Source: Amborella trichopoda
Lineage: Eukaryota; Streptophyta; Magnoliopsida; Amborellales; Amborellaceae
Reading direction: 5' to 3'
Length of the DNA stretch: 64,000 nucleotides
Assembly (NCBI RefSeq): GCF_000471905.2
Contig: NW_006496564.1
Coordinates: forward strand, 117,319-181,318
The notes below the pieces were generated by a model. The model saw nothing but the letters and a program-made list of their open reading frames with translations. It searched no databases and was not told the DNA's origin. This document shows positions 10,866-22,270 of this stretch, one piece after another. Within the stretch, counting starts at the first letter, position 1; every line of letters starts with the position of its first letter. Both the position numbers and the translations under genes were made by a program.

Positions 10866-13073
10866 TGTTGGAAGCTAATTTTCATCAACATGAGGCCCCC
10901 ACTCAATAAAGGTCTACCAAGTAGTAGAAATTCGACAGTCTCAGAACAGCCCCAGAACTGCCCAAGATCTTCATGAGGTCTTTCAAAAGTTTTTTGTTAC
11001 GTTTCATCGCATTCTGACATGTCTAAGGCAGTGCAGAGTGAGAAATAGTTTTGGCAGAATCGGCTTCGGCACCCTAAAATGGACCTCTATAAGTAGAACT
11101 ACATTTTCAGCATCCCAAACTACTGTGGGACCACCACCATTTGATCCAACATGATTGAAAACCCCCAGGGGTCAATTTTCATCCCAAACAGACACTCCAA
11201 GAAGAAGTTATAGGCGAAAGAATGAAACAGGAGGAGTCGCACGCTATTCCCGTGTGGCAACCCTGCAACACTACACCATTAAAGGGACAGTCACGACCGG
11301 TGATTTTCAATATTCATATCTCAGTCGTCCCATATCGGATCATGCTCAAAATTGGGGAGCATGTTCGTCTAGTCAAGACGAGTGATTCATATGTGGCACG
11401 TCCCGTGACGATACCTGAGCGAAAAGAAAAGCTAGAGAGAAGTTGCTGATCCGTGAAGAAAGTGCAAGAAATTCATTAACATCGTGCATCGCTAGAGCAA
11501 CCAAATCGAGCCCTACAAGAAAACAATCATCTTACGATCAATCGGGCATCAAAACGAACCAGGATCAGTCATGCAAGAACACACAAGTCCTAAGGCAACA
11601 CTTGGACTTTTCTGGAATTCCACAACTTGTTAAGAAGGGGTAATCTGTTGTTTTTCACCCTATTTTCTAATTTCTTTTAATTCAATTTAATCTTAATTTC
11701 TAATAATTAGGGTTACTTTTGATCATCCACCCTTGTTTGGGGCACATATCTATATATAAGTACCATCATTGTACGTAAAAAACGAAAGAGAAAATGTAGA
11801 TACATACATACACAAGAGAGAGTTTCACTTAATACAAGTTTCTCTTTCTTACTATTGTAGTGTTACGCTTAAGAGAGAGGGTGAGGTGAGAGAACCTTTC
11901 GATCGGTACCCTTAGGGATGAGGTAAATCTTCTCGCTCTTCTTTTTCTTTTCTTCTTCTCTCTGCCTTCTCCCTTCTCTTCTCCCTCTTCTTCTTCTGAG
12001 TCCCTAGTGGAGGTCGTGCACGACAGTGGTAGTGTCATGCATGCCTCTCCCTTGGTCTCACAGGTCGCACATGGTGATGGCAGGGCCATGCACAAGTCTT
12101 CTTTCCCTCCTTCTCGTATGTCTCTTTCTCTAAGTGAAGTCTGTAGATGGCGCTACCCATCGCCGCCCACAGATGTAGCTTTGACGTCTAGGTGAAGAAC
12201 CCAGACGGCGAAGTGTGTTGCCACCTACAGGAGTCTTCCTCTGCTGCGCATCTAACGTAGAAGGTGATACCTATCGCCGCCCGCTAAAGGTCCTGGCAAC
12301 ACCCATCACGGTCCGCAAGCTTCCTCCATGCGTCCGGTGCCTATCACTGTTTTCCCTGCATCCCATGTCTATCGCAGTGCGACCTAGGAGAAACCATCGT
12401 TGTGAGCCTTGTCAGGAGCTAGCGCCATCCACAAGGGATACGCCGCCTCCATGCATTGCCCACCGTGATGTCTATCGACGTCAGAATTTTCCCCTTCTCT
12501 TCACCGCCTCGTTCTTTCCTCTCCACCTCTTTCTCTTCTCACTTGATGGAGGGCAGACCTAGCCTAGTGCCGACACGTCCACCTTGGTTTCTAGTAGTAC
12601 TGTTGCTGTGTTGGTCTTGTGAACCATGCTTGTTTTGCTACCACTCCGAGTCGGTGGCTTTCGGTTGTCATGCTAGCCTCACCTCTCCATCAAGTTCTCT
12701 TCTCCTTTCTATCTTTCATCTAACCTTGCACTTCGTCGCCATCTCCCATGAATGTGCATTACCCTAAGACAAAGATGGGTCCTTTTCGACCCACTTGTCT
12801 TACAAATTAACCATAGAAGTATTATCAAGGGATGCGATTCTGAGCCAGCTCAAGCAGTTGGGGGGCTTTCTTCGTGATCTAAGAGGGCACCTACGCGATC
12901 CAGCTAGAGTAAGTCCTGAACCCATAAATTCCTCTCTCATTGGTTGGTATACCTGCCCTTGCCATCGAGCAAGGTTCCAAGAGAGAGATCTCAAATCCTG
13001 GGTCCATTAGAGACCCGAGAAACGTGCTACCATATAACCTAAATTAGTAGGACGAGATCAAGGTACCTAACCA
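10866..13073 (+). mobile_element. Solo LTR of the E1/E2 family, inserted in the copia element
   Basis: About 2.2 kb beginning TGTTGGAAGC and ending CCTAACCA, homologous along its length to the LTRs at 31,635-34,918 and 46,097-49,867. The flanking 5-mers are CGCAT (10,861-10,865) and CACAT (13,074-13,078), a target duplication with one change. There is no interior, so it is a solo LTR left by recombination between the two LTRs of a full element. It contains a TATA box near 11,750. The shared CTTTCTTCGTGATCTAAGAG block lies near its 3' end. Confidence 0.85.
11748..11762 (+). promoter_or_regulatory. TATA box of the solo LTR
   Basis: CTATATATAAGTACC follows a conserved block CCACCCTTGTTTGGGG. 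The same pairing occurs in the other two LTRs at 32,870-32,892 and 48,594-48,625, which marks the family's core promoter. Confidence 0.65.
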
Positions 13074-13079
13074 CACATC

Positions 13080-13740
13080 ACTGGGAACTTGCATGTCAAA
13101 CTCTTGAGACCCATCCTCTTGTTCCACTTCTCCCTCATCTTTATGTACCACAATAGGAAGAGCTATAACCGGTTTTGAACCGTTGAAGATTCGTGGCTTT
13201 TTTTACTTGTTCATGTCTTCAATGGTACGGTCTTCTTGTAAGACCACATCCCTACTCTTGATCACCTTCTTATTCTCAGGATCCCATAGCCTATAACTAA
13301 ACTCTTCATCTGAGTACTCTAAGAAGATGCATATAAGTGTTCTCTCATCTAACTTGGATCTTTGTTCCTTGGGCACATACACCAATGCGTTGCATCCGAA
13401 CACCTTCAAGTGTGAATATGAGATATCTTTTCTAGTCCAAACTCTCCTTGGGATTTCACCATCTAAAGGAATGGTGGAGATCTATTTATTAGGTAGCATG
13501 CTATGAGGACTGCGTCACCCCAATACGACGCTGATAACTTGGTGGTAGATAGCATGCTCCTAACTCTTTCCATAATGGTGCGATTCATTCTCTCTGCTAC
13601 ACCATTATGCTGGGGGGATATGGTATTGTCTTTTTGTGCTTAATGCCACGCTTAGCACAATAGCTTTTGAAAGCATTTGAGGTGTATTCCTCCCATTATT
13701 TGATCTGAGACACTTTAACAGCTTGCATATATTCCTTTCT
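13080..13740 (-). pseudogene. Decayed copia integrase fragment
   Basis: The minus strand reads MKVFGCNALVYVPKEQRSK and SYRLWDPENKKVIKSRDVV at 13,203-13,409. This is the C-terminal integrase and linker section of plant copia polyproteins. Further right are pieces of the integrase core. Homology stops at about 13,740, where the element is truncated. Several breaks. Confidence 0.85.
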
Positions 13741-13746
13741 ACTTTA

Positions 13747-13897
13747 GTTATTTATGATTAATTAATAGATATTATAAATTTTTATGCCTTATTAGTTATT
13801 TATTAGTGGTAGATGAATAACAAAATATTTGAAATACAAAAATTAATATGCCTTATTCGTTATTTATGATTAATTAATAGATATTATAAATTTTTAT
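13747..13897. repeat. Direct repeat of 39 bp, 112 bp apart
   Basis: The AT-rich phrase GTTATTTATGATTAATTAAT plus the following 19 bases occurs identically at 13,747-13,785 and 13,859-13,897. ATGCCTTATT also precedes a GTTATT in both places. It looks like a partial tandem duplication. Confidence 0.85.
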
Positions 13898-14278
13898 AAA
13901 GTAAAACTTTAAGAAGCCCTCTTTAGTAATCATGTATAGCTTATCATACTAAACCATAAATTGGTCAATAATTAATTTGGAGATCATTTTATGTACTTTT
14001 AATTTTATAATAAAACAAAGTTATTGTTGGATCATTTTAGCATTTTTATTATTTTGCACAGGTTAAGAGATTAAAACTTTGATGTTGTTTATTATATATG
14101 AAAAATAGTTTGATAGAGTTGCAGCCTAATAAGTAAAGCCTCACCCCAAAACTCATTGATAATTGTAATTCAAGCATTAAAAAACCTTTACAATATCTTG
14201 GCTTGAATATTCTAGTTGTTAAAAAAAAAATAGTGAGTCTTTTATTTTATTTTGTAATAAGTTAGAACATAAGATATT

Positions 14279-14502
14279 GGGGTGGCTATTGGGGTAGATT
14301 TAATGTGTATTCCTTAATTTGTATTCCTTAAATCAAAAGATGGTTATTTACCCTAATAGCTATTACATCCTTTCAGATGTAACCATTAGGGGTGTAATGT
14401 GGCTATTGGGGTGCAATGTTTTCCATTAAATCAAAAAACAAATTACACTCCAATTACAAAAGGTGGATATAAGTATGACTCCTATTTTCCCAATAGCCAC
14501 CC
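14279..14502. mobile_element. MITE with GGGTGGCTATTGGG ends
   Basis: The left end contains GGGTGGCTATTGGG (from 14,280) and the right end its complement CCCAATAGCCACCC (14,489-14,502). Inside is another GTGGCTATTGGGGTG, suggesting nested or rearranged copies. No coding capacity. A shorter relative lies at 15,475-15,535, across the assembly gap. Confidence 0.7.
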
Positions 14503-14806
14503 TATCTTACACCCCTATAGCCTCTCCAAGAGAAGGAAAGTAGTCACCCATGTAGGAGTCGCAAAATAGGATATATTGAGTGTTTCTCACCTATTTCTTT
14601 GTAGGAGTCACCCGCATAGGAGGGGTTAGATAAGGTAGTTCTGTCTTCTCACCTCCTTCCTTTTTCTTCTCCCCCTTTAAAAAAAAAAAGGAAAAAACGA
14701 AAAAGAAGAGAAGCAAGGCTCTGTCTCTCTCTCTTTGATTCGTCTATGCCTCTCTAATCTAATTCTTTTTCATTCTCTTTCCTGTTAAACAAACTAAAAA
14801 TTAGAT

Positions 14807-15474
14807 NNNNNNNNNNNNNNNNNNNNNNNNNNNNNNNNNNNNNNNNNNNNNNNNNNNNNNNNNNNNNNNNNNNNNNNNNNNNNNNNNNNNNNNNNNNNNN
14901 NNNNNNNNNNNNNNNNNNNNNNNNNNNNNNNNNNNNNNNNNNNNNNNNNNNNNNNNNNNNNNNNNNNNNNNNNNNNNNNNNNNNNNNNNNNNNNNNNNNN
15001 NNNNNNNNNNNNNNNNNNNNNNNNNNNNNNNNNNNNNNNNNNNNNNNNNNNNNNNNNNNNNNNNNNNNNNNNNNNNNNNNNNNNNNNNNNNNNNNNNNNN
15101 NNNNNNNNNNNNNNNNNNNNNNNNNNNNNNNNNNNNNNNNNNNNNNNNNNNNNNNNNNNNNNNNNNNNNNNNNNNNNNNNNNNNNNNNNNNNNNNNNNNN
15201 NNNNNNNNNNNNNNNNNNNNNNNNNNNNNNNNNNNNNNNNNNNNNNNNNNNNNNNNNNNNNNNNNNNNNNNNNNNNNNNNNNNNNNNNNNNNNNNNNNNN
15301 NNNNNNNNNNNNNNNNNNNNNNNNNNNNNNNNNNNNNNNNNNNNNNNNNNNNNNNNNNNNNNNNNNNNNNNNNNNNNNNNNNNNNNNNNNNNNNNNNNNN
15401 NNNNNNNNNNNNNNNNNNNNNNNNNNNNNNNNNNNNNNNNNNNNNNNNNNNNNNNNNNNNNNNNNNNNNNNNNN
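14807..15474. other. Assembly gap (668 N)
   Basis: Unknown sequence. The gap is flanked by copies of the same MITE family, which probably caused it. Confidence 0.99.
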
Positions 15475-15535
15475 AGTGGCTATTGGGGTGTAACGTGTTC
15501 CACATTACACCCATATAACCACCTCAATAGCCACA
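15475..15535. repeat. Short foldback of the GTGGCTATTGGGGTG family
   Basis: GTGGCTATTGGGGTG is followed about 30 bp later by CACCTCAATAGCCAC, its near-complement. The left part may be cut by the gap. Confidence 0.7.
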
Positions 15536-17319
15536 TTTTTTTTTTTTAAAAAAGTGGATTTCAAGTTCAAAAAATAATATATATTATAACAAATTATCTA
15601 GACCGTTCATTTTGCCCAAAATGTAAGTGTTCATAGATCCGCAAGATCCGTACCATTTTTTGAGTTTCGAATTTAATTATCGGTGTTAGAAATTTATTTT
15701 AGAGCCATAGAGATTTCTTTTGCCAAAGGTACTTTCCGGACAAAGATTTGAGGTGAGGCTCTATTCTGTTTTCATAAAGCTTAGGCCTTATAGAATTCTC
15801 ATCCATTACATATTACTATAATAAAAAAAAAACGAATAAAAAAATTCCCAAAAAAAAAACTCACCTTACTCGCTCCTCATCTTCCTTCTTACTATTCTCT
15901 CTCTATCTAACGAGTTATCATGGAGGTGCGTCTTTGTAGGTGATCACAAAGAGTTATTATAGCAGTGTCTTTGCAGTGTCCTTATGGAAGAGATTTTGAG
16001 ATAAGTTAAAAGAGGAACCCATTATTTTATAAAGATGTAAATTCCCTTCACAATAAAAAATATGAATTTGAACAAAAAAAAATGGGCTAGAATTACTCAT
16101 TATGGCCAGTATAAGGAAATCATTTATTAAAGGTCGTAAAAATACCTAAAAAATGTTCCTGATTATTATTATTATTTATTTTATTTCGACTCTTTTTTTT
16201 AAAAAAATTATCGTCATACACAAAAAGAACGCTATGTGCATATAGATCTGTTTGATATGAGGTCAATGAAATACTAATAGTAAAGATTAAACAAGTTGTA
16301 TTTGAGAGTCAATCTTTCTCTGATACTATTGTTAGCCCCAATAAAAATAATAATAATAAATAAATAAAATAAATTTGCTACTCGGATCTATCCTTAAATC
16401 ATACGAAAGACTTAAGGTTCCATGCCAAACCTATAGACAAAGTAATTAGGTGACAGGCTACCTTGAGAGTCCCCTTTGGTGAATCTCATGTACCCATTTT
16501 CGATCCTTTTGTTTCTCTTTACTTGAGAGGTTAATTGCTTTTTATAGATAACCATACTTTGTAAATCACACATTCATCGTCTATAGGAATTGAGATCCAT
16601 GTATAACTCCTACCTTAATTCCCTTAAGTGCAGTCAATTAGGATTAACAAGTTGTCACAAAACTGCTAATCTTGTGTAATGAGAACCTGTCATTAGTGCA
16701 CTAATGACTCACATGACAGAATGTCATCCTAGGATTCCTAAAATTTGATAAAAGATATTTAGAAATTAAATAATTTTGTACATCTATAATATAGAAAAAA
16801 AATTCTTACAAAAAATCCAAGCACAACACCAGTACAACATGCCATGAGAGCTCCAAAAATGGATCTTAGTATATGGCATTGCCTCATGTCAACCTCATGG
16901 GATTTCACATATACTATACAATATGGTTTTTTTTACTATTATTGAAAAATAAATTCTTGAGATAAAAAGGATTGATATGCCACATTTCAAACATTACCCA
17001 CATATAATATTAGTCATAAACTATTTTTAAAGCATATAAATTTATTTGTGAAGAATAGATAATTTATTTATTTATCTTTTTTAAACATATTTAATGTTTT
17101 CTACGTCTCTTGGAATTTGTACCCCATAAACCTCTATTTTAACTTTTGTTTTATTTTATTTATTTTAAAAAATATCTTCACCATTAATTCAAACTCCAGA
17201 TCCTCGATCCAACCATTGGACACAAATCTAGTAATGAGTGATCTACCCCACCAATCCGAAAATTAAAACCGGTTGTGAGCGACAACCACAGAGAAAATAA
17301 GCATGCTTTACGAGGCAAA
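15536..17319. other. AT-rich intergenic DNA, no gene seen
   Basis: It contains simple AT and TAA runs (for example about 16,340-16,375) and no coding signal that I recognise. Confidence 0.6.
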
Positions 17320-17385
17320 AGGTTGCAAGCCAAGGTTCTCTAAATTATTGATAGGTTGCAAGCCAAGGTTCTCTAAATTATTGAT
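17320..17385. repeat. Perfect 33-bp tandem duplication
   Basis: The 33 bases starting AGGTTGCAAGCCAAGG occur twice with no difference at 17,320-17,352 and 17,353-17,385. The identity implies a recent slippage event. Confidence 0.95.
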
Positions 17386-18049
17386 AATTAAAAGCCCACA
17401 AAACAAAGTAAGATTTTGAGTAAGTAGAAACCCACCAAACAATAAGGCAAACATTCAAATAGCGAAACGACAAGTCTGTCCAACAGGAGCATATTGTGCA
17501 TTTTCTCCCTGGGTAAAACTCAATCTTAGAAACTATTTGGACTCCAAATTTTGGGCTAAACTTTAACAATCAACCTCAAATGAACAAAACTTTCACCTTT
17601 TAGTAATTAAATAAAAAATAATATCTCAAAATTGAACAGGAACCGTCTAATTTTTAGAGGGCAAGATTGAGGAGTTCAAGAACTCAAAATAATCATCTTG
17701 TTACACTTGGATACCCAAATTTCAGATAAATAATCCTCAGCTATTTTGTCCGTGTGAGTTGTGCACAGAATGCTAAATGCTCGCTCTTTATAATATATAT
17801 ATTGGCCATATTGAAGAAGAGAGCTAGAGAGATGATATCATATCTATTTTTGTATTCAGCAGGGTTTACATGAACAAGGCATCCAGTGTTTAAATAAACA
17901 ACACATGAATTTGAAGCGTTGTAGTTATGCATAAATTTGTAGCGTTGTAGGTTAGCATTATGTAGAGTATTTTTCTTTTCTTTTCTTGGGAGGTGCTTTT
18001 AAAATTTCATCTTTCATACAGTCGTCTTTTTTTAATCTAGGAAAATAAT
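17386..18049. other. Intergenic DNA, nothing recognised
   Basis: AT-rich with short shadow frames only. Confidence 0.55.
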
Positions 18050-18855
18050 TCATCTCTATGTTTGTATTCTAAGGTCTAGAACTAAGTATCTCATTAAAAT
18101 TGATGGCATCTATTAGTTGGGCTCAAAAAACATCTTTTGGGGTATGTTTTTTAAATTTTTCTTTTTGATGATTGTTCATTAGCTTAAGAACAATGTATAT
18201 TTTAAACTTGGGGCTAAACAAATGGGTTTTTAACATGGCTTTTCTAAGCTGGTGCATTATATTATTATAAAATCGTTGCATGATATCATTGCTTATTCTC
18301 TTTGGGCAGTGATTTCATGCAATGGTTGTATAGTAATATAATGTAACCACAATTTTAGAAAACCATATTTATATGACTCCAAATTTTGCACACATGCTCC
18401 TTTCATCCCAATAATCAATATTAGAAAAAAAAAATTCAATTTGCACTTTAGATATAGTAAAAAATGAGTGCCCTCCAACAATGAATATCGACCATCTATT
18501 TGGTGAATTTCAAGATCTAGACCTTTACAAATTAAAAATAATTTTTTCTTTTTTTTATGACTGTTAATCTAATGATACTAAAGATATCTAAAATTTTTTG
18601 AAAGAAAACAAATCCTTCTAAAATCTAGATCTAAGTATCATATTAAAATGGACGTCCTATATTAGTTGGGCTCAAAACACATCTTTTGGAGTGTGTTTTC
18701 AAATTTTTCTTTTGGTGATTGTTCATTAGATTTAGAACAATGTATATTTAAAAATTGAGATTAAACAAATAAGTTTGTAACATAATTTTTGTACGTTGTT
18801 GCATTATATTATTATTATAAAACCGTTGCATGAAATCATTACCCATTCTCTATAT
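18050..18855. repeat. Direct repeat of about 245 bp, 556 bp apart
   Basis: The block at 18,050-18,305 recurs at 18,610-18,855 with roughly 80% identity. Shared phrases include TATTAGTTGGGCTCAAAA, GATTGTTCATTAG, GAACAATGTATATTT and TGCATTATATTATTAT. The intervening segment resembles 1,780-1,980. This is an old duplication within a dispersed repeat, with no coding potential. Confidence 0.75.
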
Positions 18856-19061
18856 TCGTTCTTGATCAAGCTGGTGGACAGCATAGAATCAAATGGAAGG
18901 GTGTTGGTGCACCACCTCTATAAGTCCTTACGTGGTGCCTTAAACATTTGTTCATGCTTTTACACATGCCCTGGACCTTTCCTCCTTAAAAGTTGCATGC
19001 TACAACCCATCTACATATAGGATTTCTTGTATCTTTTCGAATGTGTCCACCTCTTAAATAT

Positions 19062-19496
19062 TAGGGTGAGATCAATCTGATTAGATCTGGATTCGGATCC
19101 GACCAGATCCAGATATAGATCCGAATAGTATACATCGAATTTGGGTTGGATCTGGCTTCAAACCAGATCCTAGATAATTAGATTTGGATTTGGATTCGAA
19201 TAGTATACATCAAATCCAGATTTGGATCCAAATCCGAATAAGATACATCGGATCTGGATTCGAATTTGGATTATATATATTATTAAAAAAGTATATATAA
19301 AAAATAAAAATAAAAAAATACTATTTTAAAACAATCAGGTTGGATCCAAATCGGATCCATCAATACTCGAATTCAATCTGAATTTTAAGTCAGATCTCAC
19401 TGTTGGATCCGGGTTTGAATTTCGGATATATACCCAAATCCAAATAGGGTAAAAAATCCGAGTTTCCGGTCCTAGTCAAGCCAATTCTCACCCCTA
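19062..19496. mobile_element. hAT-type MITE rich in GGATCC/GAATCC
   Basis: It is 435 bp long, starts TAGGGTGAGATC and ends with ATTCTCACCCCTA, giving short TAGGG-GTGAGA inverted termini typical of hAT elements. It is flanked by TTAAATAT (19,054-19,061) and TTAAATAG (19,497-19,504), an 8-bp target duplication with one change, as hAT transposases make. The body is a dense run of GATCTGGAT, GGATCCGAA and TCCAAATCC variants. It has no coding capacity and would depend on an autonomous hAT transposase. Confidence 0.8.
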
Positions 19497-19602
19497 TTAA
19501 ATAGGGCTTAATAATACACTATAAAAAAAGTTAGAGAAGTGAGAGCTTTTCGTATAACTGAAGTGGCCATTTCTATTATTAAAAACAATGACATTCCTTT
19601 TT

Positions 19603-20520
19603 GGAAAAATTACATACATATCTGTTATAGTTTCCGTTATTACGGATCTACCGAATAGTTTCTGTTATTTCTACCGTGTCTGTTTTTTTCATGTCAAAAT
19701 GGAATTTTTTTTTTAAAAAAATGACTTTACCCTTTTTAGGTTGTTCAACAACTGAATTCAAAGTATTTTCGGTTGTTCAAGAACAAAAAATACACCAATT
19801 TCGGTTATTGAAGAACCAAAAATTTAAAATTTTCGGTTGTTGAAGAGCCGAAAATTTAAAATTTTGGGTTCTTTAGGAACCCGAAAAATGTTGTCTCTCT
19901 CGTGTGATGTATTTTTTCTACCTCTCTGAAGTCATAATTATCCCATCAAATCAGAGGGGAACAACTAGTTCGATCCCCTAAATTTAGGAGAAATCTTAGG
20001 GATTATGAGATTAAAAGATTAGGAGAAATCTTGCGGCATATTCTCTCTCTACGTCTTTGAAGGCATGGTTATCCGATAAAATCACGAGGGAACAACTAGT
20101 TTGAGCCTCTAAATTTAGGAAAAATCTCACGGATTATGAACTTACCCAAAAAAAAAAAAAGATGTTGCGTGAAGGGAAGAGAGAGAGTTTAAAAAAAAAA
20201 CCATTTTTACCCATGTAATGTAGAGAGAGAGGTAGAGAGAGGATACACAAACCCATAAGAGAGAAAAATATTTTGGTTATTGAAGAACTGAAAATTTTAA
20301 ATTTTATGTTATTCAAAAACTAAAATTGGCCCCGTTTTAGGTTGTTGAACAACTAAAAAATACTTTGAATTTGGTTGTTCAACAACTAAAAAAGGGTAAA
20401 GTCTTTTTCTTTTTTAAATTCCATTTTGACATGAAAAAAATGGACACGGTGATAATAATCGAAACTATTCGGTCGAGCCGTAATAACAGAAACTATAACG
20501 AATATGTATGCAATTTTTCC
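19603..20520. mobile_element. Foldback element with arms of about 200 bp
   Basis: The left arm from 19,603 (GGAAAAATTACATACATAT) is the reverse complement of the right arm ending at 20,520 (ATATGTATGCAATTTTTCC). Shared interior phrases include ACTATTCGGT with ACCGAATAGT, and GACATGAAAAAAA with its complement. The centre holds a degenerate tandem duplication of about 128 bp (GGGAACAACTAGTT twice) and short hairpins around GGTTGTTGAAGAACC. Non-coding. The ends suggest a Mutator-like or foldback MITE, but T-rich flanks hide any target duplication. Confidence 0.8.
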
Positions 20521-21080
20521 TTTCTTTTTTCACCTTTATTTATGTTTTGTTGTTCAAAAATTTTTCAATGTTTTTTTGAACTCCTTTTTTCCTTCATAAT
20601 TTCCGTTTTGACATGAAAAAAAAGAGTCGTAATAACGAAAACTACAATGAATATATATGCAATTTTCAACCAAAAACACTTTGAATTCGGCTGTTCAACA
20701 ACCGAAAAGAGTAAAGTCTTTTTTTTTTTTTTTTATATTTCTGTTTTGGCATAAAAAAATTGACACGGTGATAATAACCGAAACTATTAGGTAGAGCCGT
20801 AATAACATAAACTATAACGGATATGTATGCAATTTTCTCTTTCTTTTTTCACCTTTATTTATTTTTCTTTGTTCAAAATTTTTCATTCTTTTCTTGAACT
20901 CCTTTTTTCCTTCATAATTTTCGTTTTGACATGAAAAAAAAGAGCCGTAATAACGGAAACTATAACGAATTTATATGCAATTTTTTCTTTCTTTTTTCAC
21001 CTTTATTTATTTTTCGTTGTTCAAAAGTTTTCATTCTTTTCTTGAAGAGCCTTTTTTTCCTTCATGTTTTTTATTCTTTT
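20521..21080. repeat. Repeated copies of the foldback right arm
   Basis: Three further versions of the right arm and its T-rich tail follow in tandem. Each holds a GACATGAAAAA or GGCATAAAAAA block, GTAATAAC and ATATGCAATTTT. They lie at about 20,600-20,680, 20,690-20,915 and 20,920-21,080. Confidence 0.75.
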
Positions 21081-21764
21081 CTTGAACTCCATTTTTCCTT
21101 GATGACACCTATTACCATTGCATATTGTAGTGGTAGGAATGGAAATTTAAATGTAGCGTTGCTAGACGTCAACGGCTAACCACTTAAGCCTTAGGCTGAT
21201 CCCTCTATTGCATACTGTTATAAACACTAAAACATGAATGGAACAACCGATTTTCAAGGAAGATATAGAAACTAAAAGATCACTGATTTGGATTAAGAAT
21301 TGCTGGTTGTGCCCATTCCTCAACTAAATTGTTTATAGTACGTAATATATCCATATAGGCAATTTTTATTTTTATTTTTTAAACTTGCATTAACAAAAAA
21401 GAATTGTGATGGGAGGATTCTAATATCCATTGTGTAGACGGCAATCTAACCCTCTAGCCACCGCAGGCATCTTATTTAAGCAATTTAAAGCATAAATATC
21501 ATTATTTCTTTTCTTCTTGTTTTTTTTTCTTTTTTCTTTTTTATTCCAAATTCAGATCGATATCAATGGGTCAACCCCATCAATCTATTTTTTAAAAATA
21601 CTACTTCGACATAGCATAATCCGTGGGGAAATTTCCACAGTGCGCCCCCTAGGGGAGGTTGCTGAATAGCAACGGTTTTGTTGATGGATCTCCCAGATCG
21701 CCAACGGATGGGCACCATGGTTTTAGCATAACTTAATTTGAAACCCATTATTTAGAAAAAAGCA
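21081..21764. other. Intergenic DNA with a short GC-rich island
   Basis: No gene is recognised. The part at about 21,625-21,720 is unusually GC-rich for the area and has small hairpins (GTTGCTGAATAGCAAC, CCCCTAGGGG). Its origin is unknown. Confidence 0.5.
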
Positions 21765-22270
21765 AGCTTTATATGCTTCTTTTACAAAATAGAAGTTATA
21801 TCCTCCCCCTGATCCAACCGTCCATTTTGAATGGAAAGTTAATATTGCTCCAATCACAATGTCACATCTCTACACTATTTTATTTTTAAATTTTTGTCTA
21901 TAAACTGTTTTGACACTAAATTTTGGACGTCCATTCTTCTATTAAACTTGCACTAGCGAAAAATATAAAAACAAATATTTTCATTAAAATAAAATGATCA
22001 AAATACCCTTGAAAGTTTCAAAGGGTATTTTGGTCATTATATTTTATCGAAAAATTATTTTTAATAGTTTTTTATAGGCGGGCCACAATGAGAAGATGTC
22101 ACATACCAAATTTTATATTTATACAATTTGTATAAAAAAAAACTAAAAATAAAATACTTTTAGATGTCGGATCAAAGATAAAATGGTGAGTGGCTCTCTT
22201 GATTAAAATTGAATGGTTGGATGGTAGGGGGAGGATAGAACTTCTATGCTATAGGGGAAGCTAGAAACCT
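21765..22270. mobile_element. Long foldback element, arms about 240 bp
   Basis: The left half is the imperfect reverse complement of the right half around a centre near 22,013. The innermost stem pairs AATGATCAAAATACCCTT with AAAGGGTATTTTGGTCATT. Outer arms share ATAGAAGTT and ATCCTCCCCCT with their complements near 22,225-22,250. Non-coding. If transcribed it would form a hairpin of about 250 bp, a plausible small-RNA source. Confidence 0.75.

Larger units (their letters stand above)
8500..13740 (-). mobile_element. Ty1/copia retrotransposon, 5'-truncated and split by a solo LTR
   Basis: Read on the minus strand the order is integrase (13,740-13,080), reverse transcriptase (about 10,860-9,940), RNase H (about 9,930-9,290), polypurine tract and 3' LTR. 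Integrase before reverse transcriptase is diagnostic of copia. Gag, protease and the 5' LTR are missing, since homology stops near 13,740. A solo LTR of an unrelated family sits inside the pol gene at 10,866-13,073. The remaining pol sequence is broken many times. Without a second LTR its age cannot be read directly, but it is older than the nested solo LTR. Confidence 0.85.

Noticed and set aside
14801-15514. 237-codon minus-strand frame
   Set aside because: It is almost entirely the N gap.
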